DNA from: Earliella scabrosa | Lineage: Eukaryota; Basidiomycota; Agaricomycetes; Polyporales; Polyporaceae | Direction of reading: 5' to 3' | Assembly (NCBI GenBank): GCA_022605405.1 | Contig: JABYQQ010000005.1 | Location: forward strand, 1,798,001 to 1,862,000 | DNA: 64,000 nt | Shown: piece after piece, positions 10,322 through 23,468 of the stretch | Numbering within the stretch: the stretch's first letter is position 1 | Layout of the letters: each line of letters starts with the position of its first letter | Notes under the pieces: model-generated | Seen by the model: the letters and a program-made list of their open reading frames with translations, nothing else | The model's database searches: none | Told to the model about the DNA's origin: nothing | Position numbers and translations under genes: made by a program

Positions 10322-12473
10322 ATGACCTTGGATCCTCATTCCATCTCTTCTACTTGGCTAGCCTCCCTCGCCTCTGCTGTCAAATCTGGCGACCCCGACG
10401 CGTTTGCAGCGTTGTTTCTACCAGACGGCTGGTTCAGGGATCTTCTCGTCTTCACGTGGGACATCCGCTCCCTCGAAGGCCGTGAGAAGATTCAAGCATT
10501 CCTCTCCACAACGCTAGCTGGTGCACAACTCTCCGACCTCAAGCTCGACGCCGCCCCCGAACTCGCACCTCGCACCTCGTTTATAGGCCAGCTGCAAGCC
10601 AACGATGTCGAATTTGGCCTCTTGTTCGAGTGCGGCCATGGACTTGGCCGCGGACACGTTCGCCTCCTCCAAGATGCCAATGGCGATTACAAGGCATTCA
10701 CGGTTCTCATGGCGCTTTCTGATCTTCGTGGATACGAAGAAGTCAGCACCTTGATTCTTAGAGACGACCTCACTGGAGTCCCTGGGCGCGACATGCAGCA
10801 AGAGTTTGGGAATTGGGTAATAGAAGCAGAAACCAATCCACACGTGCTCATAGGTGGGGTATCAGGCTTACGCGGCGCGACTTTGAGTACTCACACACAC
10901 ACGGAATAGTCGGTGGGGCTCAGACTGGATTGCAGGTGGCAGCGCGCTTCAAGCAGATGAATATCCCGACATTGGTCATCGAGCGCACCAACCGTGTCGG
11001 AGACGTCTGGCGGCAGCGTTATCCCTCGTTGACACTTCACACCCCCAAACGCCACCACAGCCGTGAGTGCCTCAGGGAATCAGTCCTGTCTAGTTTGCTT
11101 ACAACGTGTGTTGCCGCAGTTCTCTATCAGTCGTACCCTGCCAACTGGCCGGAATTCACGCCTCGTGACAAATTCGCTCAATGGCTGGAACAGTATGCCA
11201 TCACCCAGGACTTGGTCGTCTGGACCAGCTCCCAGCTCCTGCCGCACCCAAAGTACGATCATGAGAAGCACGAATGGGAAGTTACGATCCTCCGCAACGG
11301 CAGGCCCCTCAAGCTGCATCCCAAACACATCGTCCTCGCTACCGGCACGCTTGGGAAGCCATACGTCCCTGACGTCCCAGGCCAAGACGTCTTCCGCGGC
11401 CAGGCATACCACTCCACCTCGTACCACGGACCAGCGATCTATGCCGGCAAGCGCGTCGTCGTCGTCGGCGCGGGGAACACGGCCATTGATATCTGCCAGG
11501 ACCTCGCGCTCAACGGCGCCGACTCTGTCACCATGATCCAGCGGTCCTCCACGTGCGTCCTCGGCCGAGACTTCGTCAGTGGACACATGCGCGAGGAGTG
11601 GCCTGAGAACGTCCCGCATGATGTCTCGGACCTGCGCCGCGCGTCGATGCCGTTCGGGCTGCAGCGGAAGCTCAACATCGCGACGCAGGACTATGTGTGG
11701 CAGGCGGAGAAGGAGCTGCATGATAAGCTGCGCAAGGGCGGCGTGCGCCTCAACATGGGCCCCGATGGCTCGGGGCTATTCATCTTGACCCTTGGACGGT
11801 TTGGAGGTACGCTCATGCCGTCCGAAGTTCTATTTGCTTGTTTGACAACTCCGATGAAATGCAGGTCTATGTAAGTTCATGGATTCGAACTTTGCATGCA
11901 TGTGGAAACATGACTAACGATCCTCACATAGGGCAGGACAAGGGAGGAGCCGACCTCATCGCTGACGGTAGGATCAAGGTCATGAGCGGGGTCTCCCCTG
12001 AACGCTTCTCTGAAACGGGCATCGTCTTGAGCGACCATACCGAACTCCCGGCCGACGTAGTTATATTCGCGTGAGTCGTTCTATACCAAATCTCAGGTGC
12101 TTCTAGTCAGCTCAAGGCTTTGGTTGTAGCACTGGGTACATCCAGATCAAGGAGACCAACCGCGAGTTGCTCGGGGCGGACGTCATCGACAAAGTCGGCC
12201 CAGTATATGGGCTGGACGAGGAAGGCGAACTCAGGCGCAGTTATAAACCCTCGGGACATCCTGGAGTGAGCATCTTTGCAAACATAGCCCGCCGGCGCAC
12301 TCACTGACAACGCTATAGCTCTGGTTTGCCACGGGAGATTTCTACAACGCCCGCTTCATGTCCAAAATCTTAGTATGCTTCAGACTATACTCGGCCTCTT
12401 CGCTTCGTTGCTGACTATCGTACAGGCCCTGCAACTCAAAGCTCTCCAATTGGGAATGATTCCTTCCCAATGA
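10322..12473 (+). CDS. NTF2-like / class B flavin-dependent monooxygenase, copy 1
   Basis: A protein of 584 residues in eight exons (10322-10853, 10910-11062, 11120-11806, 11865-11870, 11932-12070, 12130-12265, 12319-12372, 12426-12473). Residues 1-180 form a SnoaL/NTF2-like domain (WLASLASAVKSGDPDAFAAL, then RDLLVFTWDIRSLEGRE). The rest is an FAD/NADPH enzyme: first dinucleotide fold VGGAQTGLQVAARF (first Gly pattern slightly degenerate), FMO-like FRGQAYHSTSY, and second nucleotide fold GAGNTAIDICQDL. Family members use FAD and NADPH to add one oxygen to N, S or carbonyl carbon; the substrate here is unknown. Exon 4 is only 6 nt (GTCTAT), needed to keep the frame between GRFGG and QDKGGADLIADG. 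It shares exon structure with the copies at 17.2 kb and 62.7 kb, so it arose by duplication. It converges with the glutaminase gene only about 125 bp away. Confidence 0.88.
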
Positions 12474-12597
12474 CGAACACAGGTGTCCTACCCAGCCAAT
12501 CGATTTCGTGTACAACAGTGCAACATTCTCTCCCATCTTGACTTTGTGTATGATAATCGCCAATTCTCCAATTGCACTCCCAGTACGCGCGAACCCC

Positions 12598-15500
12598 TTA
12601 CAGTGCAAGCTATGCATGTCTCGATCAGCACCACTTTCGCGTCCATGTATCATGGCACCAGTAGTGCACTCACCAAAGCAAGATGCCCACCAACAACGGG
12701 GCGTGCACGGAAGCCTTCGACCGCACCATTCGTCGTCTCGTACCAATCTCCGAGCGGCTGAGAGCTCTGGCCGTCAGCAGCGTACTTGCGTACGGCGCCG
12801 ATGAGCTGGTCGCGCAGGGTCGTGGACGTGACGATCGCGGCGGTCCATATCTCCCAGTCTATGTGATGAGAGATATACGGTTACACCCTTCGTTTCAGTT
12901 AGGAGAGCGAGGAAGGGAGACTCACCGGACTTGGTGTAGGTGTGGCTGATGTACAGATGTCGTCAGTATTGAAGCTCAAGGGGAGCCAGGGACATTCAGG
13001 CTTACCGAGTATCGAGGGGAATGCCAAACGCATCTAAGGACAGTCAGACCCTGAGAACATGACCGTGGCATATGAAGAGCAGCGTACTGAGATGGCTGCT
13101 GTACCAAGCGGTTTCTAGCGACATGCGAATGTGAGCGAGGGATCGCTGGGGGGAGAAGACAAACTACTCACGCAGCTCAAAGATGGACTGAGGAAAGATG
13201 TTGGTCTTCAAGAGCTTGTCGGCATACAGGTTGTAGGAAAGACCCCACGAGTTGTTGTCGTTGTACTGTCCGTGAACAGTGAACATGGGCTAAATCACAA
13301 ACGACTGCAGTATGGAGGGCCTACTGCGAGAGTCAGGTGCTGACCGCCGGAGGCCAGCGCGAGCTTCTGCCACTGCGAGACGTACGAGCTTGCGATCGAC
13401 TGCAGGTAATCGGTTAACCCCTAGCCAACACAGCAGAACGCGGCTGACACGCACGCTATAGTTGCTCGCTCTCGTACTGTCGCCGACAAGGCGAGCAATC
13501 TCGGACATCGCCTTGATGCCAACGATCCCCTTGATGGCGAGGTTGGTTTGGTTTGCGAGACGGCCGGCGAAGTCGTCCGTGCTCAGCTGCAGTTCGGGAA
13601 TGAGCGAGTCCTCGATTAGGAACTGCGCCCACTGGTCGAGCAGGTTGAACTGAGAAGGAACATGGTCAACTACGCTTCATGCCTCATGCGACGGACTGTA
13701 CTCGCATATGTTCTGAGCAGCGAGAGGTCCCCGGTCTTCTGCGCGTAGCTGAGCGTCATGATGAGCATGTTTCCGCTCTCTTCGACTTGCATCGCCTCAT
13801 CATTGCCTGTCATGGGAGAGAGCGAGTGAGCAAACCAAGGACCATCTCGAGCTGCCTCGATCCTACCATCATTGTGTCCAATTGCCTGAGGGTAGTGAGC
13901 GCCTATGAGGCATCAGAACACATACATAGTACGTTCGCGTGAGACGAAACCTCACCCATGTCGTGAACAGCCCATTTGTTCGGGTACTGGCCAGTAGCTT
14001 GGTATTCAAAGAGGGGGAGTAGGAGCTGCTTGCCAATCACAGGGTTTGTGTAGAGGAACAGTGGCCAAGCTGGGAAGATCACATCGACAGTGTTGGTGTT
14101 CTGTGCAAAATACAATCAATGAGCAACTCTAACCATAGCGCTCAAGCGCATGAGCCGTACCCCGTCACTGGAGATCTCTGTATAATGGTTCGATGAGTTG
14201 ACGTTGATGAATAGAGGCAGAGGACAGGGAGCGCACCTTTCATGAACGTCGTGATGTCGGATGTATCGAAACCTCCATTGCTCGTCCTTGAGATAGTAAT
14301 TTCGCATGCCCCGAACGCCTGGCGGATAGACAGGGAGACGATGTCGGCATAGTCAGAGGAGATCCTCGACGCGTCGGCCTTGACCTTCGCATCGAACGCC
14401 CTCGCACGGGCCAGAGCGTTGGCGTGATCATGAATGAACGTGTCGATCTACAGTCTCTCGTCAGTGAATGCTTCTTGACCCCGCATGGGTGCAGAAGAAC
14501 ACGTACTGCTTGAGCGACGGTGGAAAACTTAGTCCAGAACAAGAAACTCCGGTCCTGCCGACCGTTGTTCGCGGTGATGTACTGCACAGCGGGATCGCGC
14601 ACATGACCAAGAACAAACACGGTGGGAGCAGTCACAGCGCGGACAGATCCGAGGTCGTGAGCGAAGGCGAAGACGGGCCAGCGATCTGAGACGGCGCGGA
14701 ATTGCGTGTCGGCGGTGTTCGCGAGTCTCCCGTTGTTGATGAATTGGGCGCGGACGACGACGTCCTCGCCGGTTTGCCAAGTCGCGCCCTGGGTCTAGAG
14801 AAAGAATGTCAGCAAGAGTCTCATGGCATGTCAGAAACATCGCGCAACATACGTTCAAGGTCGCGTGAAATGCCGATCCCTCTGCATAAGACGGTAAGGG
14901 CGAAATACCAGCTCCTAGTGTACAAAACACCTACGTTGTATGTGATCGCCGATTTCGCCGAAGGTCGATTGCGAAGCAAGCTGAACCTGATGCGTAAGCA
15001 CGTTGCCAGTGGCTGTCGACCACTTTGCCCTCAAACTGTTATCGCCAGTGACCCACTCTGCACTGATGTCGGTATAGATCTGAACGCTGTGGGCGTTGCC
15101 ATCGTTGGAAGCTGCGGAAACCGTGTAGTACGAAAAAGGAAGGGACTGGTTGACAAGGTCCGAGGGTTCTACAGGGCTGAGGAAGTTGATGGTCAGGTCG
15201 ATAGGGCCTGCGGTCATGACAAATGTGCTTTGTGTAGATGTGAACTAGAGAAAGTGTCAAGTCAACGACAATTTATGTCAAATTGACCCTCATTACCGTC
15301 AAGCTCTTCTGTGTGGCTTTGCTAGCACCGGCGACATTGGGAGCACCGAGCCAATTGTAGGCCGTACCATCGACTTTCACATAACCTGCCCAACCCAATA
15401 TCTGACGAACATATCAGAAGCTGACAGCAGTAAACCATTCACTGACTCACACTTCCAGTCCAAAACGTAGGCCATGCCGCATTTAGAGCGGTCCCAGATC

Positions 15501-15648
15501 CTTGCGCAAGCCACGCAGAGAGGTAAGGGGTGCGGACGGCGAGAGGTACCGAAGGGGGATTGAAAGGGGTGGCGCTCCAAGTGACTGCGCCTAGAACGCT
15601 TGCAAGCAAAGTTAGAAACCAGATGAAGAGGAGGAATCGTGAGTGCAT
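12598..15648 (-). CDS. Secreted glutaminase A-type protein (GtaA family)
   Basis: A protein of 691 residues in 18 exons, from 15648-15451 down to a last exon of 12 nt (12609-12598: Leu-Ala-Leu-stop). Several exons are tiny: 14881-14853, 14177-14161, 13114-13088, 13033-13006 and 12945-12926. The frame closes across all of them. The N-terminus MHSRFLLFIWFLTLLASVLG is a signal peptide. Family signatures follow in order: TPYLSAWLAQGSG, FWTGSILGWAGYVKVDG, VVVRAQFINNGRLANT, GHVRDPAVQYI, DVIFPAWPLFLYTNP, then QYPNKWAVHDMGAHYPQAIG and FAGRLANQTNLAIKGI. This is the Aspergillus GtaA-like arrangement (N-terminal beta domain, DUF4965, six-hairpin DUF1793). The known founder hydrolyses L-glutamine to glutamate outside the cell; that activity is inferred here. 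One intron (13650-13705) appears to use a GC donor. A shorter GT alternative at 13696 adds three residues. Confidence 0.9.
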
Positions 15649-15711
15649 GGTGGTCCCAGACTCGTCCACAAGGGGAACACTACAGTGGAAGACAGTGGTT
15701 GGATAACGTCA

Positions 15712-15718
15712 TTATATA
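15712..15718 (-). promoter_or_regulatory. Probable TATA box of the glutaminase gene
   Basis: On the minus strand this reads TATATAA and lies about 64 bp upstream of the ATG at 15648. This is inference from motif and spacing. Confidence 0.5.
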
Positions 15719-17249
15719 CCCCGCGCCTCACAGCCGGAGCGTAGCCATACATGATCGGTCGGGCATTACGCTGCCTAACAGAAGCCGGACAGCCTGCGAG
15801 CGTGAGATGCTCGCTCATTTGACCTCGTGAAGATGCACAGCGGAGCCGCAGCTGTAGCGTGGACCATGCTGATCGTCAGTCAGGTGCACAACGTTCTGAC
15901 AGCATGGCCATGCCACAGAAGGTGGATCCAGTACTCATGCGTCACCAAAAAATTCCGTTTTGATCCACTAACAATCCCAGGACGTGAGACGTAATGCGGC
16001 GTATAGTTCTATCACGGTCGGAAGCGTTCTTCGAGACCATGAGACCGCGTCTTCTCATCGCCAGGTGTATCCAGAATCACCGCACATTCATAATTCGGCG
16101 AGCTGGGTAAGATACAACACGTATGCATAAAGCTCGTCGACGTACCTCCACTCGTATGGCTCAAGTACGTGGATGATGCGAGCCCACATCCGGGTCGAGG
16201 GTGAACGTCGTCATCTGCAACCGAGTCCGAGTCCAACTTGCTAGCCTGCTTGAATATTAGTCATATAATCCAAGTTCAAGCCCTTCAGGCGGCATATTTG
16301 TACCCAAGCCACTTGCGTAGAGAGTGCTAGGTAGATTCGATATGCTAGGAAGAGGACGATGATTCAACTGAGTCATCACCGCCGAGGGCTGTGGCGGTGG
16401 CAGTGTGGCGGAGATAGACACGTGGCACAAGTTTATTTTTGGCACACTCACCGGCCCGGGCGCTCCCTACCCACAAGTATCATCTGGCAGGAGCTGGCAG
16501 GAGTCGGTGTCGTGGACATGGACATCCAGACATTCGAGGACAGCAGCATGCCAAGCTCGTCAGGCGACGCAGGACGATCCTTGGGATTATCATGACGCCG
16601 ACCAGTACTCGCACCAGCCACGTGGCGGTCCCGTAGACCTCTCGGATTGGAAACAACGCTCTTGTGTTTAACCATCATCTTCCCAATCTGTCCTCTCGCA
16701 ACTTCGACGATGGCTATATGCATGCCTGGTGCTGAAGCGCACGTTATTCCAACTTATGTCGGACTTCTCATGCATTGATTCTGGCTCCATGTCACTGCAG
16801 CTCTCGGCGGGAGACTCCTTCACTTCTCCAAGTGATCCAACGAGCAACTGTCGTCAAGGTCGCTGCGAGCTGCCTCTCTAGACTCGTCGTGGCCACCGGC
16901 TACGATACACGACGCAATTGTATCCACATTGTCAATGGTCTGTGGTCAGTTGGGACTCTCGCACAGACTCCCTATGGAACTCCGAGTCTACTGGCACACG
17001 GCCCGCACCCGGGCGGCATTCAAGGTAGCCCGATGCACCCGTTCCCATGGTCATGCGTGATACAATTCTGATCCCACGTCTATAGTATCGCAGTGCAAGT
17101 TCTGAGGCCCCCGCTCCCATCTCGCGTGCTACGAAGTCAAGAGAGTGGGGCTGGATTGGAGCAGCGCGTCTCTTTGCAGAGGTCACCTTCCCTGCCCCAT
17201 CTGTAGGAGAAGCCACGTCTTCACCACGTTCATTGACGACGAATCCGCC
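15719..17249. other. Divergent intergenic region (glutaminase / monooxygenase 2)
   Basis: About 1.5 kb without a supported gene. Open frames at 16.4-16.7 kb on both strands are short, have no recognisable domain and no convincing splice partners. It probably holds two regulated promoters. Confidence 0.45.
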
Positions 17250-19471
17250 ATGCCCCTTGATGCTCGTCCTGTTGCAGCCGATTGGCTTGCTTCTCTCTCC
17301 TCCGCAATCTCTGCCGCGGATGTTGAGGCGGTAACTGCGCACTTCCTGCCGGACGGCTGGCTACGTGATGTTCTCGTCTTCACCTGGGATGTCCGAGCCC
17401 TCGAAGGACGGGGCAGGATTGCTTCTTATCTTGCCGATACAATGTCTTCTGCACACATCACAGAAGTGCGATTGAACGACACGACGAATCTCGCACCTCG
17501 CACCGTCGCGATACCAACGCTGAAGGACGGCGGCGTAGAGCTCGCGTTCACCTTCGAATGTCGGCACGGACATGTACGTGCGCACGCACGGCTCCTCCGC
17601 GACCCGGATGGCAATTTCAAGGCACTATCGGTCTTCACGGAGCTATCGGACCTGGCGGGGCACGAGGAGGCTGGCACGTTGCCTCTCAGAGACGACGTCA
17701 CCGGTGTTCCAGGCAGAGACATGCAGCGCGAATTCAAGGAATGGGTGGAGAAGGTCGAGAGGAAACCTTACGCTCTAATAGGTCAGGACGCTGCTATCTC
17801 AAGCATTAGATCCAGACACTGATGCCTTCGCGCAACGTCAGTGGGGGCTGGACAGACCGGCCTTCACATGGCTGCTCGCTTCAAGCAAATGAACATCCCC
17901 GCTCTAGTAATAGAGCGTCACCCTCGTATCGGAGACATTTGGCGAAGACGATACCCTACGCTGACCCTTCACACCGTCAGGCGGCACCATTCCAGTGAGA
18001 ACCCCATTGCTACCAACTCAACTCTAATGAACGGCATTGATCGTTCCGGTGCCTTTCAGTGCTGTACCAAGCTTATCCAATGAACTGGCCCGAGTTCACC
18101 CCGCGCGACAAGCTCGCAGACTGGCTTGAATTTTACGCGACAGTCCAAGACCTCGTGGTCTGGACAAGCGCAGAGCTCAAGGACCGGCCGACCTACAACC
18201 CCGACACACAGGACTGGACGGTTACCATCTCCCGCGACGGGTCTGCGGTTACGCTCCACCCCGCGCACATAGTGCTCGCGACGGGGACGCTCGGCGAGCC
18301 CAGCATCCCCCGAATCCCGCACATGGAGCTCTTCCAGGCCAAAGGCACCATCCTGCACTCGCACGCGTTCCCAGGAGGAGACCGCTTCGCGGGCGCACGG
18401 GCGGTTGTCATCGGCGCGGGGAACAGCGCGATCGACATCTGCCAGGACCTCGCGCTCAAGGGCGCCGCGTCGGTGACGATGGTCCAGCGCAGCTCGACAT
18501 GTGTCATGGGGCGCGACTACATCGCGCAGATGCAGCGTGCGGGCTTCCCTGAGGACATCCCGCAGGACGTCGCGGACTTTAAGTGGGCGTCGATGCCGCT
18601 CGGGCTGCTGAAGAAGCTCATGATCGCGGATGAACAGAGTGCGTGGGACTCGCAGAGGGAGCTGCACGACAAGCTGCGCAAGGGTGGGGTCAAGCTCAAT
18701 ATGGGCCCTGAAGGACAGGGCCTCTATCTGCAAGTGATGGAGCGGGGTGGTGGTACGTCCTTGCGCTTAGTGTCCATCCGACGACTCTCTGATCCTTCTG
18801 TTTTATCAGGCTACTGTAAGTGCCACTGAGGTTGTTGCATGACACGATAGGATGATTTGGAATCCATTGCAGGGCTTGACAAAGGGGGCGCAGACCTAAT
18901 CGCGGATGGAAGAATCAAAGTCAAGAGCGGCGTCTCGCCTCGGGAGTTCACGGAGAACTCGCTCGTTCTCAGCGACGGTTCCGTACTGGACACGGACGTG
19001 GTGATCTTCGCGTGAGTGTCGCAGTGCAGAAGTCACCCTCAACGCCATGTCTGACACGCTGCCTCGCGCCTCACAATACTTCCAGAACCGGGTATGTGAA
19101 CATGCGTGAAACGAACGCGGCGCTGTTCGGGGAGGAAGTCATCGCGAAGACGGACAAGGTATACGGCATCGACGACGAAGGCGAGATCCGGGGCAGCTAT
19201 CGGCCTTCAGGGTACCCAGGGGTAAGTGCCACCGATGGTCTGTCTTCTTCTCCAATGCTGACGGGGGCTGGACGCACAGTTGTGGTTTGCCACCGGAGAC
19301 TTCTATGTCTCCCGCACTATGTCCAAGGCCCTGGTGAGCATGTCTTCGTTTCGTTTCTGTCAGAGACGATCACTGACACGCCTGTACACGCAGGCCATCC
19401 AACTGAAGGCCATTCAGCTCGGAATCCTCAGGCATGACGGCACCAGAAGCGGAGCGATAGATAACCTTTGA
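17250..19471 (+). CDS. NTF2-like / class B flavin-dependent monooxygenase, copy 2
   Basis: A protein of 596 residues in eight exons (17250-17781, 17842-17994, 18060-18752, 18810-18815, 18873-19011, 19086-19221, 19280-19333, 19394-19471). It is a close paralogue of the gene at 10.3 kb: exons 1, 2, 4, 5, 6 and 7 have identical lengths (532, 153, 6, 139, 136 and 54 nt). It has the NTF2-like N-terminus (ADWLASLSSAISAADVEAV) followed by an intact first FAD fold VGAGQTGLHMAARF and the second fold GAGNSAIDICQDL. The distal segment FATGDFYVSRTMSKAL is shared by all three copies. The 6-nt exon GCTACT encodes part of GGYWLDKGG. The substrate is unknown; YUCCA-like or Baeyer-Villiger-like oxidation are both possible. 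Copies 1 and 2 flank the oppositely oriented glutaminase gene, which suggests local duplication. Confidence 0.88.
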
Positions 19472-19578
19472 GAGGCAACGTTCCGAGTTCATCATGGTCC
19501 AAAACGCTTCACTTACAAAGTTAATACCCGCTCTACGTCTGTCCCCATGATCTAGATTGCCAGTGTGGTACCGATATG

Positions 19579-21868
19579 CTACAAGGCGAAATATGACAGA
19601 TGACTGCCAGCGCCGTACTCGTCAATCGGCTGAAGCGCATTATACAGTGAATAACTAGTGTCCGAAACGTGCGCATAGACATTCATAGGGAGCTGTGGTT
19701 GCTGCTGTGTTTGCGCTTGTTGCTGCAAGAGCAGTTGCTGCTGCTGCTGCTGCACCATCTCGTCCTCGCTGCCCTCTGGGCCAAGCATGAGACGCGCGAG
19801 CTCTGGTTCGGGCTCAACGGGATCGACGATTAGCTGCCGGAGCACGTCCGTCAGGTCCGGGCACATCTCCTCCATCTCGCGTAGCCAAGCCTGGCTCACC
19901 ATCCAGCGCGCGACACCATGGGGCGGAAGTAATATACCGTCCTTGGGCGGGCCCTCGCGGCGAATGCGCCGCCCGACACCGCGCTTCGGCTTCAGGCCTT
20001 TGTCGACGCGGTCCTGCTCGTCAAGGACCGCGTAGAACCGACGCAGGCGCGCGCTGCGCCAGGCCAGGCCGCGCGTGCGGAACACCTGCAGGGTCGTCCC
20101 ATCGGCCATGACCTGCTCCCCGTCCGACTCTTCGGAGGACATGCACTCGGGCTGGAGGGCGCCGTCGAAGATGGGCTGCGCGAACGCGTCGAATTTCTTC
20201 CGGGCATCTTTGCGGTTCCCGAGCTTCTGCAGGAGAGAGAAAGGGGCCGCGTGAGTGAGGGAAGGCAGGCGAGATGGGGCGAGGGATGGTCTGGGGACAA
20301 GATGACGGGAGGACTTACGCCTTTCTTCCGTTGGAGCCTTCGCGCTTTCAGCGCCTTGTTGTCTTCCCGTCGCTTCAGGCGGGTCGCGGCCGTGTTGTCA
20401 TGCTGGGCCTTGAACTTCTGCCGTAAGGTGGTGAAGACCTGCTCGAACGCCGCCTCGAGAGCTTTCTTCGAAAAGTCTTTGTCGGGCACATGCTTGTACT
20501 TGTGCCTATTGGCTTTGAGGTCGTGCAAAACCCGCTTCTTCATCGTAGCGTTCGTAGAAGACTGCTTAGTAGTCATAGACCAAACGAAGCGCACGGGCTC
20601 GCTCGGCGGGATCACGGTGCCTTCGAACACGCCTTCGGGCAGGTCTTGTCCGTCGATGAGCTTCATCAGCTTCCGTATATGTGTCCGCATGGCGTGCTGT
20701 GCATGACGATCAGTACTTTAACAACATCCTGACTGTCGATCCGTAAGACGTGGGTCGCTCTACCAGCAATTTCGTGAAACTGCATGGACTTCGTAATAAA
20801 TGCGATTGGGCGGGATACACCAAGGAGAAAGCAAACCAGTCGCAATATTCATAGAATATATGCGCACTCTTACGGTCGTCAATACGAGTATTGGCCACAA
20901 GACTCACATGTATTGTCAAACAACGACCGTCATGCCCATTCTTCCGCTTGAGAGGACGATCGGTCGCTGGTGTATCAGAATCGTCCGATTCTGTGTCGCT
21001 GTCATAGTCCGAATTGTCTTCCAGGACTTCCCGTGTACGTTTGCGCATGTTGGCTTCCGGACCAGGAGTAGGCAAGGAGGGCGGGGGAGAATGACTTCGC
21101 GACCGAGGACTGAGTGGGTACTGAGACACAGGGGTTGAATAGCTGGCAGCGGTCGTATCCTGGGACGTTAACGGACGAGACGACGATCCCTCCACGAACA
21201 TAGGATGCACCGAGGGTGCTGGAGTGGTCGGGGTAGGCGACGCAGGAGACATGGGGGCATGCGGAGATAGCCCAGGCCCAGGCGAGACGGGCTCTATGCG
21301 CGCGGTCGAATAGAGGGAGTCGATGAAATGCTGTGGGGGAGCTTGAGCATGAGGTGCTAGGAGCGAGTTGGGCTGTACGCTCATGCATGCCTGGAGCATA
21401 CTGAGTTGCTGTCGCATATCCATGATCTGCCTTTCCATTTCAGCCTGCATCTGCATGTTTCTCTCCTCCTGTTCACGCTCCCATGCGACCCGTCTCCTGC
21501 GTTCCGCCGCAGCCGCCTCCCGGGCAGTCGTCACGACCCTATACATGTGCTGAACCACTGGGGGAGCATTGGGAGGAGGTTGCGGAGGTGGCGGGATGTC
21601 TACTGTCCTTGAGAGATGCTATCAGTGCCATCCATGGTATAGAAGGAAGGAGAACATCGTACTGGATGGGCACAGGCGGAGGTGGAGGCGGAGGGGGTAC
21701 AATTGCTAGCTCAAGCTCGCTGCGATGGGAATGGGGAACAGGTGGTTGTGGAACGACAGCCGGTGCAATTGATGGAGTTGCAGCGGTGACATTGTGAGCG
21801 TGTCTCCGCCTAGGCCGTTGTGCTACGACGTCCGGGTTGAGTGCGTTAGAGAGTTCACTGGAAGACAT
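19579..21868 (-). CDS. Uncharacterised basidiomycete protein with coiled coil and poly-Q tail
   Basis: A protein of 646 residues in four exons (21868-21604, 21557-20908, 20696-20319, 20226-19579), phase-consistent. Residues 1-85 include a Pro8 tract. Residues 95-135 form a charged coiled coil (WEREQEERNMQMQAEMERQ). A Ser/Pro-rich disordered stretch is followed by an acidic run and a basic motif (RPLKRK), a likely nuclear signal. The conserved-looking core is MRTHIRKLMKLIDG, then EPVRFVWSMTTKQSSTNA and KHVPDKDFSKKALEAAFEQV. A second block is RTRGLAWRSARLRRFYAVLD. The C-terminus carries a Gln-rich tract encoded by CTG/TTG repeats on the plus strand. I recognise the core only as a family seen in mushroom genomes without known function. 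The layout suggests a nuclear regulatory protein; that is inference. The 211-bp intron 2 is the least certain junction. Confidence 0.7.
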
Positions 21869-22240
21869 GGCATTTCCGGGTTGGGCGGAAGTTCTTCGAG
21901 TGGTTCAGGTGCGTGTCCACTGGACGTTCCGAGTTTGCAAGCTAGGAAAACGCAGGGATGTCAAGCATAGAGCGACAGCAGTCCGCTCGAATGGCCTTGA
22001 TGTATAAGTCGAGAATATGAGGCACGAGTTGCAAGACAAGGCCTCCCTGAACTCGGACAATCGCGCGATGACGCCGGCGCCTGCTCTCAGATCGGGCCGC
22101 AGGCGCTAGTGCACGTGCTCCGTGTACCGACGCGTCAGCGACGCGTGTGCTCTTCCGCTCTGTGCACTGTTCCCCACTGTACTCACTCGTTCGTCTGCTC
22201 ACTCACCTCTACTCCACAAGCCACTGTTGTAACTGAAAGC
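21869..22240. other. Divergent intergenic region upstream of RPN11
   Basis: About 370 bp without coding signal between the divergent poly-Q protein gene and RPN11. A shared promoter region is likely. Confidence 0.5.

Positions 22241-23468
<1,228 letters not shown>

Noticed and set aside
16405..16671. 88-codon plus-strand frame in the glutaminase/monooxygenase interval
   Set aside because: No domain, no splice partners; an opposing frame of similar length covers the same bases.
10322..19471. Biosynthetic gene cluster built on the two monooxygenases
   Set aside because: No terpene cyclase, PKS, NRPS, P450 or transporter lies nearby; the interposed gene is a glutaminase and the flanks are housekeeping genes.
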